Source: an uncultured Clostridia bacterium (GTDB lineage Bacteria > Bacillota > Clostridia > Oscillospirales > Butyricicoccaceae). From it: 16,096 bases of DNA. A program made the translations under genes and the position numbers. The stretch is taken from positions 1 to 16,096 of the forward strand of contig CAJUSB010000078.1 in the NCBI GenBank assembly GCA_910589115.1, given 5' to 3'. Positions 7,040-16,002 of this stretch are shown here, piece after piece (within the stretch, counting starts at the first letter, position 1; each line of letters opens with the position of its first letter). The notes beneath the pieces were generated by a model. The model was given only the letters and a program-made list of their open reading frames with translations, made no database searches and had not been told where the DNA came from.

Positions 7040-7068
7040 ATTATAGCACAATCGGATGAAAAATGCAA
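7040..7068 (-). promoter_or_regulatory. Promoter of the stalk-domain gene
   Basis: Minus strand TTGCAT, a 17-nt spacer, TATAAT. The predicted start is roughly 30 nt before the ATG at 7004, with GGAGG between them. Confidence 0.72.
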
Positions 7069-7100
7069 CCATAACGAAAAAAAACGCTCAGCATTGGCGC

Positions 7101-7133
7101 AAAAAAGGGCTGGCGAGCTTTTGTCCGCAGCCC
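7101..7133 (-). terminator. Rho-independent terminator of the lacI-type gene
   Basis: Read on the minus strand, GGGCTG-CG and CG-CCAGCCC form a stem with a small bulge (7107-7133), followed by six T (7101-7106) and, about 15 nt further, a second run of eight T. It lies about 80 nt past the stop codon at 7212. Confidence 0.7.
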
Positions 7134-7211
7134 GGTCTTACCGCAGCAAATCAAACGGATTGGATGATGCGTATGGTTTTTAATTAGATGTTATAAAATA
7201 GTTTTTATTGC

Positions 7212-8315
7212 TTAACTTTTCGCCAACGAATCATCTTCATACATGGGGAGCGAGCTTTGGAATACCACTTCGGTTTTCACAAAAACGGTATCCTCTGCGG
7301 CCCCATAGAAAATATAGCGGAACAGCTGTTCCGCGGCAAGCCAGCCCTGCCGGTAAGGGTTTTTGAACATCAGGTTTTGAAATGTCCCCCGCCGTAGGCT
7401 TTCCACGTTTTGAGGGAAAAGGTCGCTGCCGATCGCGGGAAGCACACCCGCAAGGCCGCATTCTTCCAGGGCATACGCCAGCTCTACGCTGCCGCGCGCT
7501 GTTACGCTACAGCAGCAGGAAATATCAGGATGCTGCGAGAAATACTTCCGAAGCATCCGGCGCAGCTTGTTCCGTTCCTCCTGCGAATAGCCATAATACA
7601 GCTTGTAAATTTTCCGTTCGGCGGCGTATTCCTGCACGTAGTCCTCAAGGCCGCAGATGGAGGCCGCATTTGCCGGTGTGCGCTGTTCCCCGGCGCAGGC
7701 GAGGATATTTCCCCCGGATTTGGTATGCCGCAGAAGGATTTCCCCAATAGTTCTGCCTAAAAGATAATTTTCTGCCTGTACGCAGCAAATGCGTCCGACC
7801 CCCTGCATATCGCTGTTGACCAGCACAACCGGAATCTGACATTCTTTGCATTGGATAAGCTCTGTATACGCCGCAGGCTCAAGATCGCCCAGGACGATCA
7901 GCCCGGAGAGTTTCTCCGTTTCCCGTGCTTCTTTCACAGATTCGGCGGGGACGGAAATAGATTCCCGGCTCTCATAATCGAATTCGAGCAATTCCAGGCT
8001 GAAATCGGCGTGCTCCCGCATGAACGCACGGACGCCAAACCAAATCGGCGCATAGTACAGATTATTGTCTCCCTCCTGACGCGGCAGGACTGCGCCGATG
8101 CGTGTCGTTCCGCGCTTGAGCGAGGAGGCCGCCGCGTTGCAGCGGTAGCCCATCTGCTTCGCAAGGCTGAGCACCCGTTCGCGGGTTTCGGGCTTCGGGC
8201 CGGGCTTGCCCGCCAGCACCAAATGGACGGTTGCCGGTGACAGCTCGGCCAGCTGTGCAATATCTTTAATGGTAACCACATTTTTATTTATAACGGATGT
8301 CTTTCTATTTCCCAT
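7212..8315 (-). CDS. LacI-family transcriptional regulator
   Basis: The ATG at 8315 is chosen because AAGGA lies 10 nt upstream; an in-frame ATG at 8342 has no ribosome binding site. The 367-residue product has an N-terminal LacI helix-turn-helix (about 13-33, VTIKDIAQLAELSPATVHLVLAGKP in two parts around LSPATV), a hinge helix (NAAASSLKRG, 60-69) that inserts a Leu into the minor groove in this family, and a periplasmic-binding-protein-like ligand domain (about 73-355). Such proteins are usually sugar-responsive repressors. The divergent position next to the GH2 gene and three matching palindromes (8399-8412, 8822-8835, 8913-8926) point to control of the GH2 gene and of itself. The ligand cannot be told from the sequence. 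The recognition helix has PA and HL where LacI has YQ and SR, so its operator need not resemble lacO. Confidence 0.93.
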   Translation of the reverse strand: MGNRKTSVINKNVVTIKDIAQLAELSPATVHLVLAGKPGPKPETRERVLSLAKQMGYRCNAAASSLKRGTTRIGAVLPRQEGDNNLYYAPIWFGVRAFMREHADFSLELLEFDYESRESISVPAESVKEARETEKLSGLIVLGDLEPAAYTELIQCKECQIPVVLVNSDMQGVGRICCVQAENYLLGRTIGEILLRHTKSGGNILACAGEQRTPANAASICGLEDYVQEYAAERKIYKLYYGYSQEERNKLRRMLRKYFSQHPDISCCCSVTARGSVELAYALEECGLAGVLPAIGSDLFPQNVESLRRGTFQNLMFKNPYRQGWLAAEQLFRYIFYGAAEDTVFVKTEVVFQSSLPMYEDDSLAKS

Positions 8316-8398
8316 GTGCAGAGAATCCTTTCGTCGCAGCATATGCGGAATGGGGGCGGCAGATGCCGCCTTTGGTGATTTCCGCAGGCAGCGCGGAT

Positions 8399-8412
8399 CG
8401 TAAACGTTTTAA
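8399..8412. promoter_or_regulatory. Putative LacI-family operator O1 (half-conserved)
   Basis: The core AAACGTTTTAA keeps one perfect half of the palindrome TTAAAACGTTTTAA; the other half is degenerate. It is about 85 nt upstream of the lacI-type ATG and downstream of the promoter at 8479-8507, in a position suited to autoregulation. Confidence 0.5.
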
Positions 8413-8478
8413 GTGAAGCATAAAAGCAATCCGCCACACAGGCGGAAGCAGTGTTTGCATAAATATCAATTTTATTCC

Positions 8479-8507
8479 ATCATAACACACAGACTGCCGT
8501 GATGCAA
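8479..8507 (-). promoter_or_regulatory. Probable lacI-type gene promoter
   Basis: Minus strand TTGCAT, a 17-nt spacer, TATGAT, with TG one base before the -10 (extended -10). Transcription would start near 8472 and cross O1. Confidence 0.6.
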
Positions 8508-8664
8508 GCGGATTTTTAACCAGTGCCTTTTCATACACCATAACCAGCACTTTTTTGCGCGTTTGGAGAAAATTGAAACAGTGGGAGGCATTCGGCCGGA
8601 TACTCGGCACAGCGGTATTTGGACATTGTGCATTTTATCCAATTTAGAATATTTGCGTTGATGT

Positions 8665-8693
8665 ATTTTAGACGAATTTTCTTTGATTGTCAA
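8665..8693 (-). promoter_or_regulatory. Consensus-like minus-strand promoter of uncertain target
   Basis: Minus strand TTGACA, a 17-nt spacer, TAAAAT, a near-consensus sigma-A site. No gene with a ribosome binding site begins between it and the lacI-type gene, so it gives either a longer lacI leader (about 340 nt) or a separate small RNA. Confidence 0.5.
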
Positions 8694-8701
8694 AGATAGG
8701 C

Positions 8702-8730
8702 TTGACTTATTACAGGTTGTATATTATGAT
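8702..8730 (+). promoter_or_regulatory. Probable promoter of the GH2 gene
   Basis: TTGACT, a 17-nt spacer, TATGAT. Its -35 is 8 nt from the -35 of the divergent promoter at 8665-8693. It implies a leader of about 375 nt carrying two operator-like palindromes and a short ORF. A nearer TATGAT at 8964-8969 lacks a plausible -35. Confidence 0.57.
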
Positions 8731-8821
8731 TTGTTCAAATAGGTGCGGATATGACCGAAAAGTCTACATTCATATTTTTCGCGGCAAATATCTCCGTGCC
8801 AATTCATTGCACCGCTGGGAA

Positions 8822-8835
8822 TTAAAACGTTTTAA
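8822..8835. promoter_or_regulatory. Putative LacI-family operator O2 (perfect palindrome)
   Basis: TTAAAACGTTTTAA is a perfect 14-bp palindrome with the central CG typical of LacI-family sites. It overlaps the edge of the AAGGAGG ribosome binding site of the 13-codon ORF and is 91 bp, centre to centre, from O3. Confidence 0.66.
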
Positions 8836-8849
8836 GGAGGGCTGCGGCA

Positions 8850-8891
8850 ATGCTGCCGATGAAAGAGTACAGTTTCGCAAAGAGCAGGTAG
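8850..8891 (+). CDS. Possible 13-codon leader ORF
   Basis: ATG at 8850 to TAG at 8889-8891 encodes MLPMKEYSFAKSR. An ideal AAGGAGG (8834-8840) precedes it by 9 nt, a better ribosome binding site than that of the large gene downstream. It lies between operators O2 and O3 in the predicted GH2 leader. It has no run of one amino acid as in classical attenuator peptides. It may be a leader peptide, the start of a decayed gene, or chance. Confidence 0.27.
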   Translation: MLPMKEYSFAKSR

Positions 8892-8912
8892 CTTTTTCCT
8901 TACAGCCCGTTT

Positions 8913-8926
8913 TTAGAACGTTTTAA
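8913..8926. promoter_or_regulatory. Putative LacI-family operator O3
   Basis: TTAGAACGTTTTAA differs from O2 at one of 14 positions. It lies downstream of the predicted GH2 promoter, about 190 nt before the GH2 ATG. The rest of the stretch 8927-9112 shows purine-rich G runs and a small GGCTG/CAGCC hairpin but nothing I can name. Confidence 0.6.
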
Positions 8927-9112
8927 TTAAGGCTCGATACCTTCCGCATATTACAGATAGTAGTATGATCTTGACAGGGCCTGAGACTATCCCGTCCGCC
9001 GGGTTCCGGCACCGGGAGCAGAACCAGCAAAGAAAGGGGGCTGCACAGCCAAGAAGGGGGAAGAGATGCCGCTTAGGCGTCAAATTAAGTTGTAAAAAAG
9101 GATGGAGGAACT

Positions 9113-12100
9113 ATGTTACGGACATCAAGGAAAATGGCGCAGCGGCTGCTGAGCATGTTGTGCAGTGTTTCGCTGCTCGGCACGTTTCTTCCGGCGGCAG
9201 GGGCTGTTGACGAACCGTCCGGCAGGGCGGGCGACTTTAGCCTGAACTATGCCCCGATTGGAGAGGACGGTACATCCGGCAAACTCTGGATCGGTAATAT
9301 CGGCGGAACGGTTTTTGACGATATTACATATAACACCCCAACGGGGGGGGTGCTTCAACCCATGTAAAACTGGATACCAAGACTGGCGTTATCACTGCGG
9401 ACGAAGGCTACACCATAGCGGAAAAGGGCCGTCCGGCGCAGCAGGTTACGTTCAGCGTGACTGCAAACTACTATGACACGAATGATGTGCTGTTTGTAGA
9501 GAATTTTGAAAATGCACAGGAAAGGGACACGGGTACTGGGCAAAAATTCAAGGGCACTTATGCATCGGGTGGTGCTGCCTTTGAGATGCCTGTTGTTATC
9601 GACCCGACAAAAGCGCGGGTTGGTCAAAAATCTATTACGCAGGCTGCCCAGGGTGAAAAAGCTGAAAATCTGAAAGCGCCATTTAGTGAGACTTTAGATG
9701 CAGACGCATGGGCCACAATGTGGTATTATGATGACGGCTCGCAAATGGATTATGCCAGTCAGTATGCGTTTATGGGCGGTGTCGTAACAAAAAGTTGGAC
9801 AAGCGGTGCATTTAACGGTGCGATGGGTACATCTTATCAAACCTCGGCAGCTACAACACCGACTGGTCAATATGCTTATCGCAGCACCAGTAAAAATAGT
9901 TGGGCATCGACGAATGTAGCCCGCAGCAAGGGCTGGCATAAGTTCCAGTGGAAGATTGGCGAAAACGGTACCGAGATGTATATTGATGGAACCAAGTTGA
10001 CCAATACTTCGCCGGTGAAACGTGGGGATTTCGGCGGTTTTCACATAGTAGCTAATTGGAACAATCTGAACACTCCGTTCACAAACAAGCACTTTATCGA
10101 CAGCTTTTCGATTGTAAAGGCTGGCGCTGATGGCAATGCTGTTGCCGCAAGCCAAACGTTCACGAAGGACATTACGCTCTATGTTGTGGGTGAGAACGAT
10201 GTGCCTTCCCTGTCTTATACCAAGACAGACGACAAGAACGGCCAGCTCAAGATTGAAAACATGGACAACATTGGCGCGACTTTGGTCAGCACGACATACA
10301 GCACAACGGATACTGTTTCCGGGATATTGAAGCTGGACAACAGCACTGGCAAGATTACAACGGAAACCGGCTATGTGCTGAGCGATGCAAACAACAAGCT
10401 GGCGAAAAAGGTAACTTTTAAGGCAGCGGTGACCTATCATTTCGGCGACAGCTCACAGCAGGAGAGCTGGGAGGGCACGGTCGATGTTTACTACGATATC
10501 GACGAAACGAATACCCCACAGCAGCCCCTGACCGGAACCGGCGAACGCAAGGTCATTGACCTGAACGGTACATGGAAATTCGGCGGGAAGGATGAGGCGG
10601 ACGCTTCAGGGACGAGTTATGATGATTCCGGCTGGTCGCAGGTCACCGTCCCCCACGACTGGAACGCGACCACCGGCTACAACGGCAACAGCCGTCTGAA
10701 CGGCACGTACTGGTACCGCCGGTCTCTGAATCTCACCGATGCGGAGGCGGCGGAATACAACAAGCGCAGCGCATTCCTGGAGTTTGGTTCGGTCGGCATG
10801 GAGGCCCATGTTTATCTCAATGGGACAGAGGTCGGCTCCCATAAGGGCGGTTGGAGTGCGTTCAAAATTGATGTGACCGGCAAGCTCAAGGCAGGCGAAA
10901 ACATCATTGCGGTTTCCGCGAATAATGAACGCAAACTCAATGGCGATATTGCCCCGCTCCACGGCGACTTTGACAATGCCAGCGGCATGAACCGTGAAGT
11001 TCGGCTGGTTCTGACAAGCCAGGTGCATCTGGACGAGCTGGATAATGGTTCGGACGGCGTGTATATCATTCCGAAACGTGCATCCGGCTGGAGTGATTCC
11101 AACAATCAATGGGATGTTGATGTGACCGCCCTGATACGCAACGACACCCCGAGCAGCCGGAAAGTAACCGTAAAGGCTGAAATCAGCCATCCTACCAGCT
11201 TTGATGATGTGCTCAAACTGGGTGAAAAGGGCCTGCTCCGGTTTGACCCGAAGGAGATGTATGATACTTCCGGTGCAACGGTCGGGACGGCTACCGTAAG
11301 TACATCCGCTGTCCGCAACTCTGCCACCGAGGCAAAGCTGACCGTGAATGTGACTTCCCCGAAGCTCTGGGACGGTATCGAATCCCCTTATCAGTATGTG
11401 GCAAAAATCGAGGTTTATGAGGGCGATGGCACCAGCGGTGCGCTGTTGGATTCCTACGAAACTATGATCGGTTTCCGCTATTATGATGCGGTGCGCAGCA
11501 GCACCTATGGAACGCCCGGTGACGGTTTCTATCTCAATGGCAGGCACTATCCTCTGCGCGGCATGGCCATGCATGAGGACTGGCCCGGCATGGGCCGCGC
11601 ACTGGCGGACAAGTACATCGAAAAGGATGTTGCCGTACTCTATGAAATGGGTGCGAACTGGACCCGTGTCAGCCATTACCCGCATGACGCGTACTGCTAT
11701 GACCTGCTGTCCCGCTACGGCATCGCCTGCTCGGCGGAAATCCCGCTGGTAGACGGCGTTTCGCTGGTCAATGCTGACGGTTCCTACACCGACAGCAAGA
11801 AATCCGGCATTCTTTCTCCCGGCTTTAAGAAGACAACGCTGGATCAGTTTGACGACATGGTCAAGCAGCTGTACAACTACCCGGCGATCCTTGGCTGGCT
11901 GATGCAGAATGAGCTGGGCGGCGGTACCTATGGACAGGGAACCGGCACGGAAGCGACTGCGGCTCAGGCTGAAATGATTACCGCGCTGAACAACCGTTCG
12001 CACGAGCTGGACCCCGGCCGCAGAACCGTTATGGCGATGAGCCTTGCCAACTGCTATAATTTCGATTCCGACTGGCTGCTCTGGAACGGTTATCCGGGCT

Positions 12101-15100
12101 GGTACGGCACCGGCACGACTGGCATCGGGTACTTTGTGGATGGCTACGCCAGCGCAAGTGACGCGAGCCACAGCCGCCCGACTGGTGTTTCGGAATATGG
12201 CGCGGGCAGCAACCCCTATCATCAGGCGGAGTATATCCGCGGCGAAACCGATTATACCAAATGGTACGGCACCGGTGCGGCATTCCACCCGGAATCCTAC
12301 GCCAACGACCGCCACGAGCAGAGTCTGCGCGAGATCAACGCCCGTCCCTTCTACTGGGCAACTGCCGGATGGATCATGTATGATTTTTCTGCATCAAGCC
12401 GAAATGAGGGCGGACGACAGGGCACGAACGACAAGGGGCTTGTATATAAAGCACGGCCCGAGGAAATCCCGGACTACAGCGGCGACCCGGAGGAGCTGCT
12501 GCTGCGCAAGGACTCTTTCTATCTCTATAAGGCAAACTGGGATAAGGTGCATCCGCTGACCTATATTGCGGAGCGCCGCTATGAGAACCGCGAAAAGCGG
12601 AATGTGAAAGTCACTGTATATTCTAATGCTGCGCGTGTCGATCTGACCCACAACGGGGAGCCTGCCGGCACAATGAATGCAACGGAAATCGGCAGCTATG
12701 TAGACAGGAACACACTGGCAGATGAAACGGCTTCCGGTATCTTCAAGTTTGATGTTGTGTTGAAGAACGGCGGCAATGAAATCACCGCGCTGGGTTATGA
12801 CGAGAACGGCGAAAAGGTTTCGGAAGACAGCGTTATCTGGCAGTATGGCGATATTGCGGAGCTGGATATTGAATCCGATACCTTTGCAGTTAAGAATGAG
12901 AGCAAGATCATTTTCCTGACCGGCAGCGGCGATGCGAGTGATGTCGATGACCTGTTCTACCCTGCGGACGGGAAGAGCGCGCACAGCTATCAGGTACTGA
13001 CCGGCGACCGCAGACCGGTTACGCAGGGCGCGATCCAGCCGGGTATGCTGCTTGAGGTCACGCTTGGCACTGCAAAGCGGACGTATACTTTCCAGCAGCC
13101 CTATATTTCCGCGATGAAGAAGGTCAAGGTTGACGGCGTTCTGGGCGCAGAGGAAGCGGTTGACTTCCGCGCGGATACGGTCTGGGAAGCGCCGGACAGT
13201 GAAGCGCATGAGATCGTAGTGGACCTTGGCAAAAAATACGTGCTGACAGAGCTGAAAGTGAACTGGATCAACGAGGGCACTGCCGCCTCAAAGTATACGG
13301 TTCAAACATCAATAGACGGCACTGTCTGGAACACCGTAGCCGACCGGAGCAACAACTCAATATCCTACGGCGAAGTACAGGACGAGCTGCAAAGCTACGG
13401 CCGCTATGTAAAGCTCACCATTGAAGAGGGCAGTAAGCCCGGCATTTCAGAGCTTGAGATTTACGGCTGGATGCTTTCGGTGAAAAAAGGCGAGGAACGT
13501 ATTTTCGTCAGTGAAACGGAAAGAACCATCTGCGTGCCTACCGACGTTGCGGAGTTCCATACCGGCGGTTCGCTGAGTGGCGGCATGAGCTTTGAGAATG
13601 TTGCCCCGCTGATTACGGTAGAGGGCAACTGCCAGACGGCGCATGAAAATGATACGGACTATTCGCTGGACGAGAACCATTCTTTGTTCACCGTAACAGA
13701 TTCGCTGGGGCGTAAGGTTGCATTCCGGTTCCGCTTCTTTACCGGCGGGACGAAGCCGGAAGGGCCGTTTGAGCTGTCGATGGGCAAACCGGCTTCCAGT
13801 TCGAGTAATCAGAATACCACGTATATTGCAACGAATGTCACAACTGATGATGATACCCGCTGGAATGCGGTTGGACAGGGCAAAGAGAATGTGGATGAAT
13901 GGGTCATGGTAGACCTTGGCAGCGAGTGCACGCTGGATTCTATTCAGCTTGTATTCCCGAAAAAGGGCGTAGGCGGAATCACGTCTGACCGTTATTATAC
14001 CTATGAGGTGTATGCTGGCAACAGCATTGAAGAGACATTTGACTCGGAGATGCTCATAGACGGTTCGGCGAACACCGACATAAATGGTATTTTTGAGTTC
14101 AAAAACGAGGTCTCCGGGAAGACGGCGCGTTATATCCGCGTGAAGGTAACCGGTAACTCGTCCGGCTGGCAGGTGGGCCTGAGCCGGCTCTATGTAAAGG
14201 GCTATGGCGGTGAAGAAGAAGAGATTCCCGAAACGAGAGTCATTGATTCGATTGGAGCGCTTGACCCGATAGAGGCGGAAACAGGCACGGCAGCCGAAGC
14301 GCTTAAACTGCCTGAAACTGTCCAAGTAACGCTGGACGATGGCAGCAAGATTTCAGTGCCGGTTGAATGGTCCTGCGAAGAATACGATCCGAATACCGCA
14401 GGGGACTATGTATTCCTTGGTACGCTTGACCTTTCCGCATTGGAGGATGTGGAAAATCCGGAAGAACTCCAGGCAGAGATTACGGTTACGCTGCGTCCTG
14501 TGCATGAACACGTGTGGGCCGAAGAATGGAGCTCCAACAGGACGTATCACTGGCACGCGTGCACGGTAGAAGGCTGCGAGCTCGCGCCCAGTGAGATGGA
14601 TGCGTACGGGGAGCACGTTTATGCAGATGAGGAATCGGTAATTTGCGAAACCTGCGGCTTTGATAAGACATCCCTGCCTCCGCATGACCATGAATGGTCG
14701 GAAGAATGGACCGTGAATGCATCACATCACTGGCATACCTGTATTGCGGAAGACTGCGACCTGACACATCCCAGTGAGATGGACGCGTATGGCACACACG
14801 TTTATACAGAGGATGAGCCGGATCTCTGCGAGATTTGCGGTTATGACAAGTCGGAGCCTGCTTCCGCGCATACGGTTACAGTGATTTATGGTTCGGCCAG
14901 CCACGAAACAGCAGAGGCAGGCGACACCGTAAAAATTACGGCCGATCAGCGCAGCGGGTACACCTTTGAAAAATGGCGTGTAGACGAAGGCGACGTACAG
15001 CTGGATGATGCGAAGAGCAGACGTACCGGGTTCGTTATGCCGGATGAGGATGTTGTCATCCGCGCCACATATTCAAAGGATGCTGTTGACGAAGAAGATG

Positions 15101-16002
15101 AAGATGACGAGGAGGAGGACGACCGGCCGGAACGTCCGGAGAGACCGGCCAGACCGAGCAATAACAGCAGCAGCAATAGTAACACCAACAACAATAGTAA
15201 CCAGCCGGTGTATGATATTTCGTCTGGACGTGTGACAGGCGGCTCGTATGAGGTCAGCTCCACCAGGGCGAAAAAGGGCGATAAGGTTACTATAACGGCA
15301 AAGCCGGATACCGGTTATGAGGTCGAGAATGTAAGCGTCATCTGCCAGGACGGGACTGCGGTTATTGTTACGCCGGAGGGCGGACTGCTGTACAGTTTCG
15401 TGATGCCTGACGGACAGGTCTCGATCCAGGTGAATTACCGGCAGGTCCCCGCAGCGGTCAGCTATGCGGATGTCAGCAGTAATGATTGGTTCAAAAATGC
15501 AGTTGATTACGCAACGGCCAAGGGGATGATGTCCGGCAATCGCGGACAGTTCAGCCCGAATGACAATCTGACACGCGGAATGATTGCACAGATCCTTTAT
15601 AATCTGGAGAGTAACACCGAGGCATTGCAGCATACGTTCCCGGATGTATCTGCTTCCGATTGGTACGGCGCAGCGGTGTCATGGGCTTCTGCAAAGGGCG
15701 TTATGAGCGGCTACAGCAACGGCTTATTCGGTGCGAATGATTCCGTAACGCGTGAACAGCTCGCGCTGACATTGTATCAGTATGCGACGCTGAAGGGGTA
15801 TGACATTTCGGCGTCCGCAGAGCTGGGGAGCTTTTCAGACGGTGCGAATACCTCGAACTGGGCGCAGTCTGCAATGCAGTGGGCAGTCACACAGGGGCTG
15901 TTCGCTGGCAAGAGCGGTAATCGGCTTGACCCGCAGGGGACTGCATCCCGCGCAGAGGTTGCAGCGGTCCTGATGAATTTCTGCGAGCGGATAGCGAAAT
16001 GA
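9113..16002 (+). CDS. Giant SLH-anchored GH2 glycoside hydrolase, frame-interrupted at a G8 tract
   Basis: The ATG at 9113 follows GGATGGAGG and opens an 84-codon frame (signal peptide 1-31, ending LPAAGA) that stops at 9365. Coding continues in the -1 frame from the G tract to 16002; one added G gives about 2,296 residues. Domains in that numbering: Ig-like (42-122), LamG/concanavalin-like (123-348), Ig-like copy (365-447), GH2 (about 477-1243: jelly roll, Ig, barrel), F5/8C discoidin-like (about 1340-1453 and 1555-1699), Ig-like (1710-1797), two Cys/His repeats (1798-1915), InlB-B-like repeats (1921-1987, 2033-2110) around an acidic/PERP/Asn linker, three SLH domains (2116-2295). The acid/base E934 (WLMQNELGG) and nucleophile E1028 (VSEYGAG) are present, so the GH2 core should work as a retaining beta-glycosidase, likely beta-galactosidase-like; the substrate is not determined. 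SLH domains should hold it on the cell wall. The downstream frame has no credible start: its first GTG (9457) is internal and lacks a ribosome binding site. Confidence 0.9.
9236..9480 (+). repeat. Ig-like domain, copy 1 (spans the frame break)
   Basis: When the two frames are joined, this segment aligns with 10204-10452: SL.Y, a GxLxI block, then KLDxxTGxIT...GY and a terminal VTF before a Tyr-rich strand. The match crosses the G tract, which shows that both frames belong to one protein. Confidence 0.6.
9343..9350 (+). other. G8 homopolymer at the frame change
   Basis: Eight consecutive G after AC. Adding one G (or removing two) joins the signal-peptide frame to the 6.6-kb downstream frame through a Gly-rich turn (PTGGGASTHVKLD). 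In the upstream frame the first seven G form the pattern X XXY YYZ of a -1 slippery site. The upstream frame ends 15 nt later at TAA 9365-9367. Confidence 0.85.
10204..10452 (+). repeat. Ig-like domain, copy 2
   Basis: Protein-level copy of 9236-9480, with LKLDNSTGKITTETGY and KKVTFKAAVTY. The two copies flank the LamG-like domain, as if that domain had been inserted between duplicated Ig-like units. Confidence 0.6.
14503..14856 (+). repeat. Two tandem 60-residue Cys/His-rich repeats
   Basis: Units begin at 14503 (HEHVWAEEW) and 14683 (HDHEWSEEW), a 180-nt period. Each has HxHxW, a YHWHAC/HHWHTC block, a second Cys seven to eight residues on, SEMDAYGxHVY, and CETCGFDK/CEICGYDK. The conserved Cys and His suggest metal binding or disulfides. 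Similar modules occur in clostridial surface proteins; their function is not established to my knowledge. Confidence 0.72.
15457..15999 (+). repeat. Three SLH domains at the GH2 C-terminus
   Basis: Three units of about 55-65 residues start YADVSSNDWF, FPDVSASDWY and FSDGANTSNWA and contain the SLH motif variants TRGM, TREQ and SRAE. SLH triplets bind secondary wall polymers, usually pyruvylated, non-covalently. The third is the most diverged at its start. Confidence 0.85.

Noticed and set aside
8687..8926. 79-codon plus-strand ORF across the lacI-GH2 gap
   Set aside because: It begins upstream of the predicted transcript start, runs through the promoter and both operator-like palindromes, has no ribosome binding site and resembles nothing I know.
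8964..8969. TATGAT as a GH2 promoter closer to the gene
   Set aside because: The hexamer 17 nt upstream is CTTCCG, which matches the -35 consensus at only two positions, and no extended -10 TG is present.
8965..9210. 81-codon plus-strand ORF overlapping the GH2 start
   Set aside because: No ribosome binding site, low-complexity basic product, and its 3' part is the signal-peptide coding region read in another frame.
10606..12315. 569-codon minus-strand open frame inside the GH2 gene
   Set aside because: It lies antisense to sequence coding for conserved GH2 motifs, including both catalytic Glu. Its product is rich in Ile/Arg/Gly with no domain I recognise; it is a by-product of the GC-rich codon use of the sense strand. 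The same applies to the other antisense frames at 9694-10440, 12394-13209 and 13447-14325.
9457..16002. Independent start of the GH2 coding frame at the GTG at 9457
   Set aside because: Coding character continues upstream of it to the G tract (KLDTKTGVITADEGY), there is no ribosome binding site, and a product starting there would lack a signal peptide although it ends in SLH domains.
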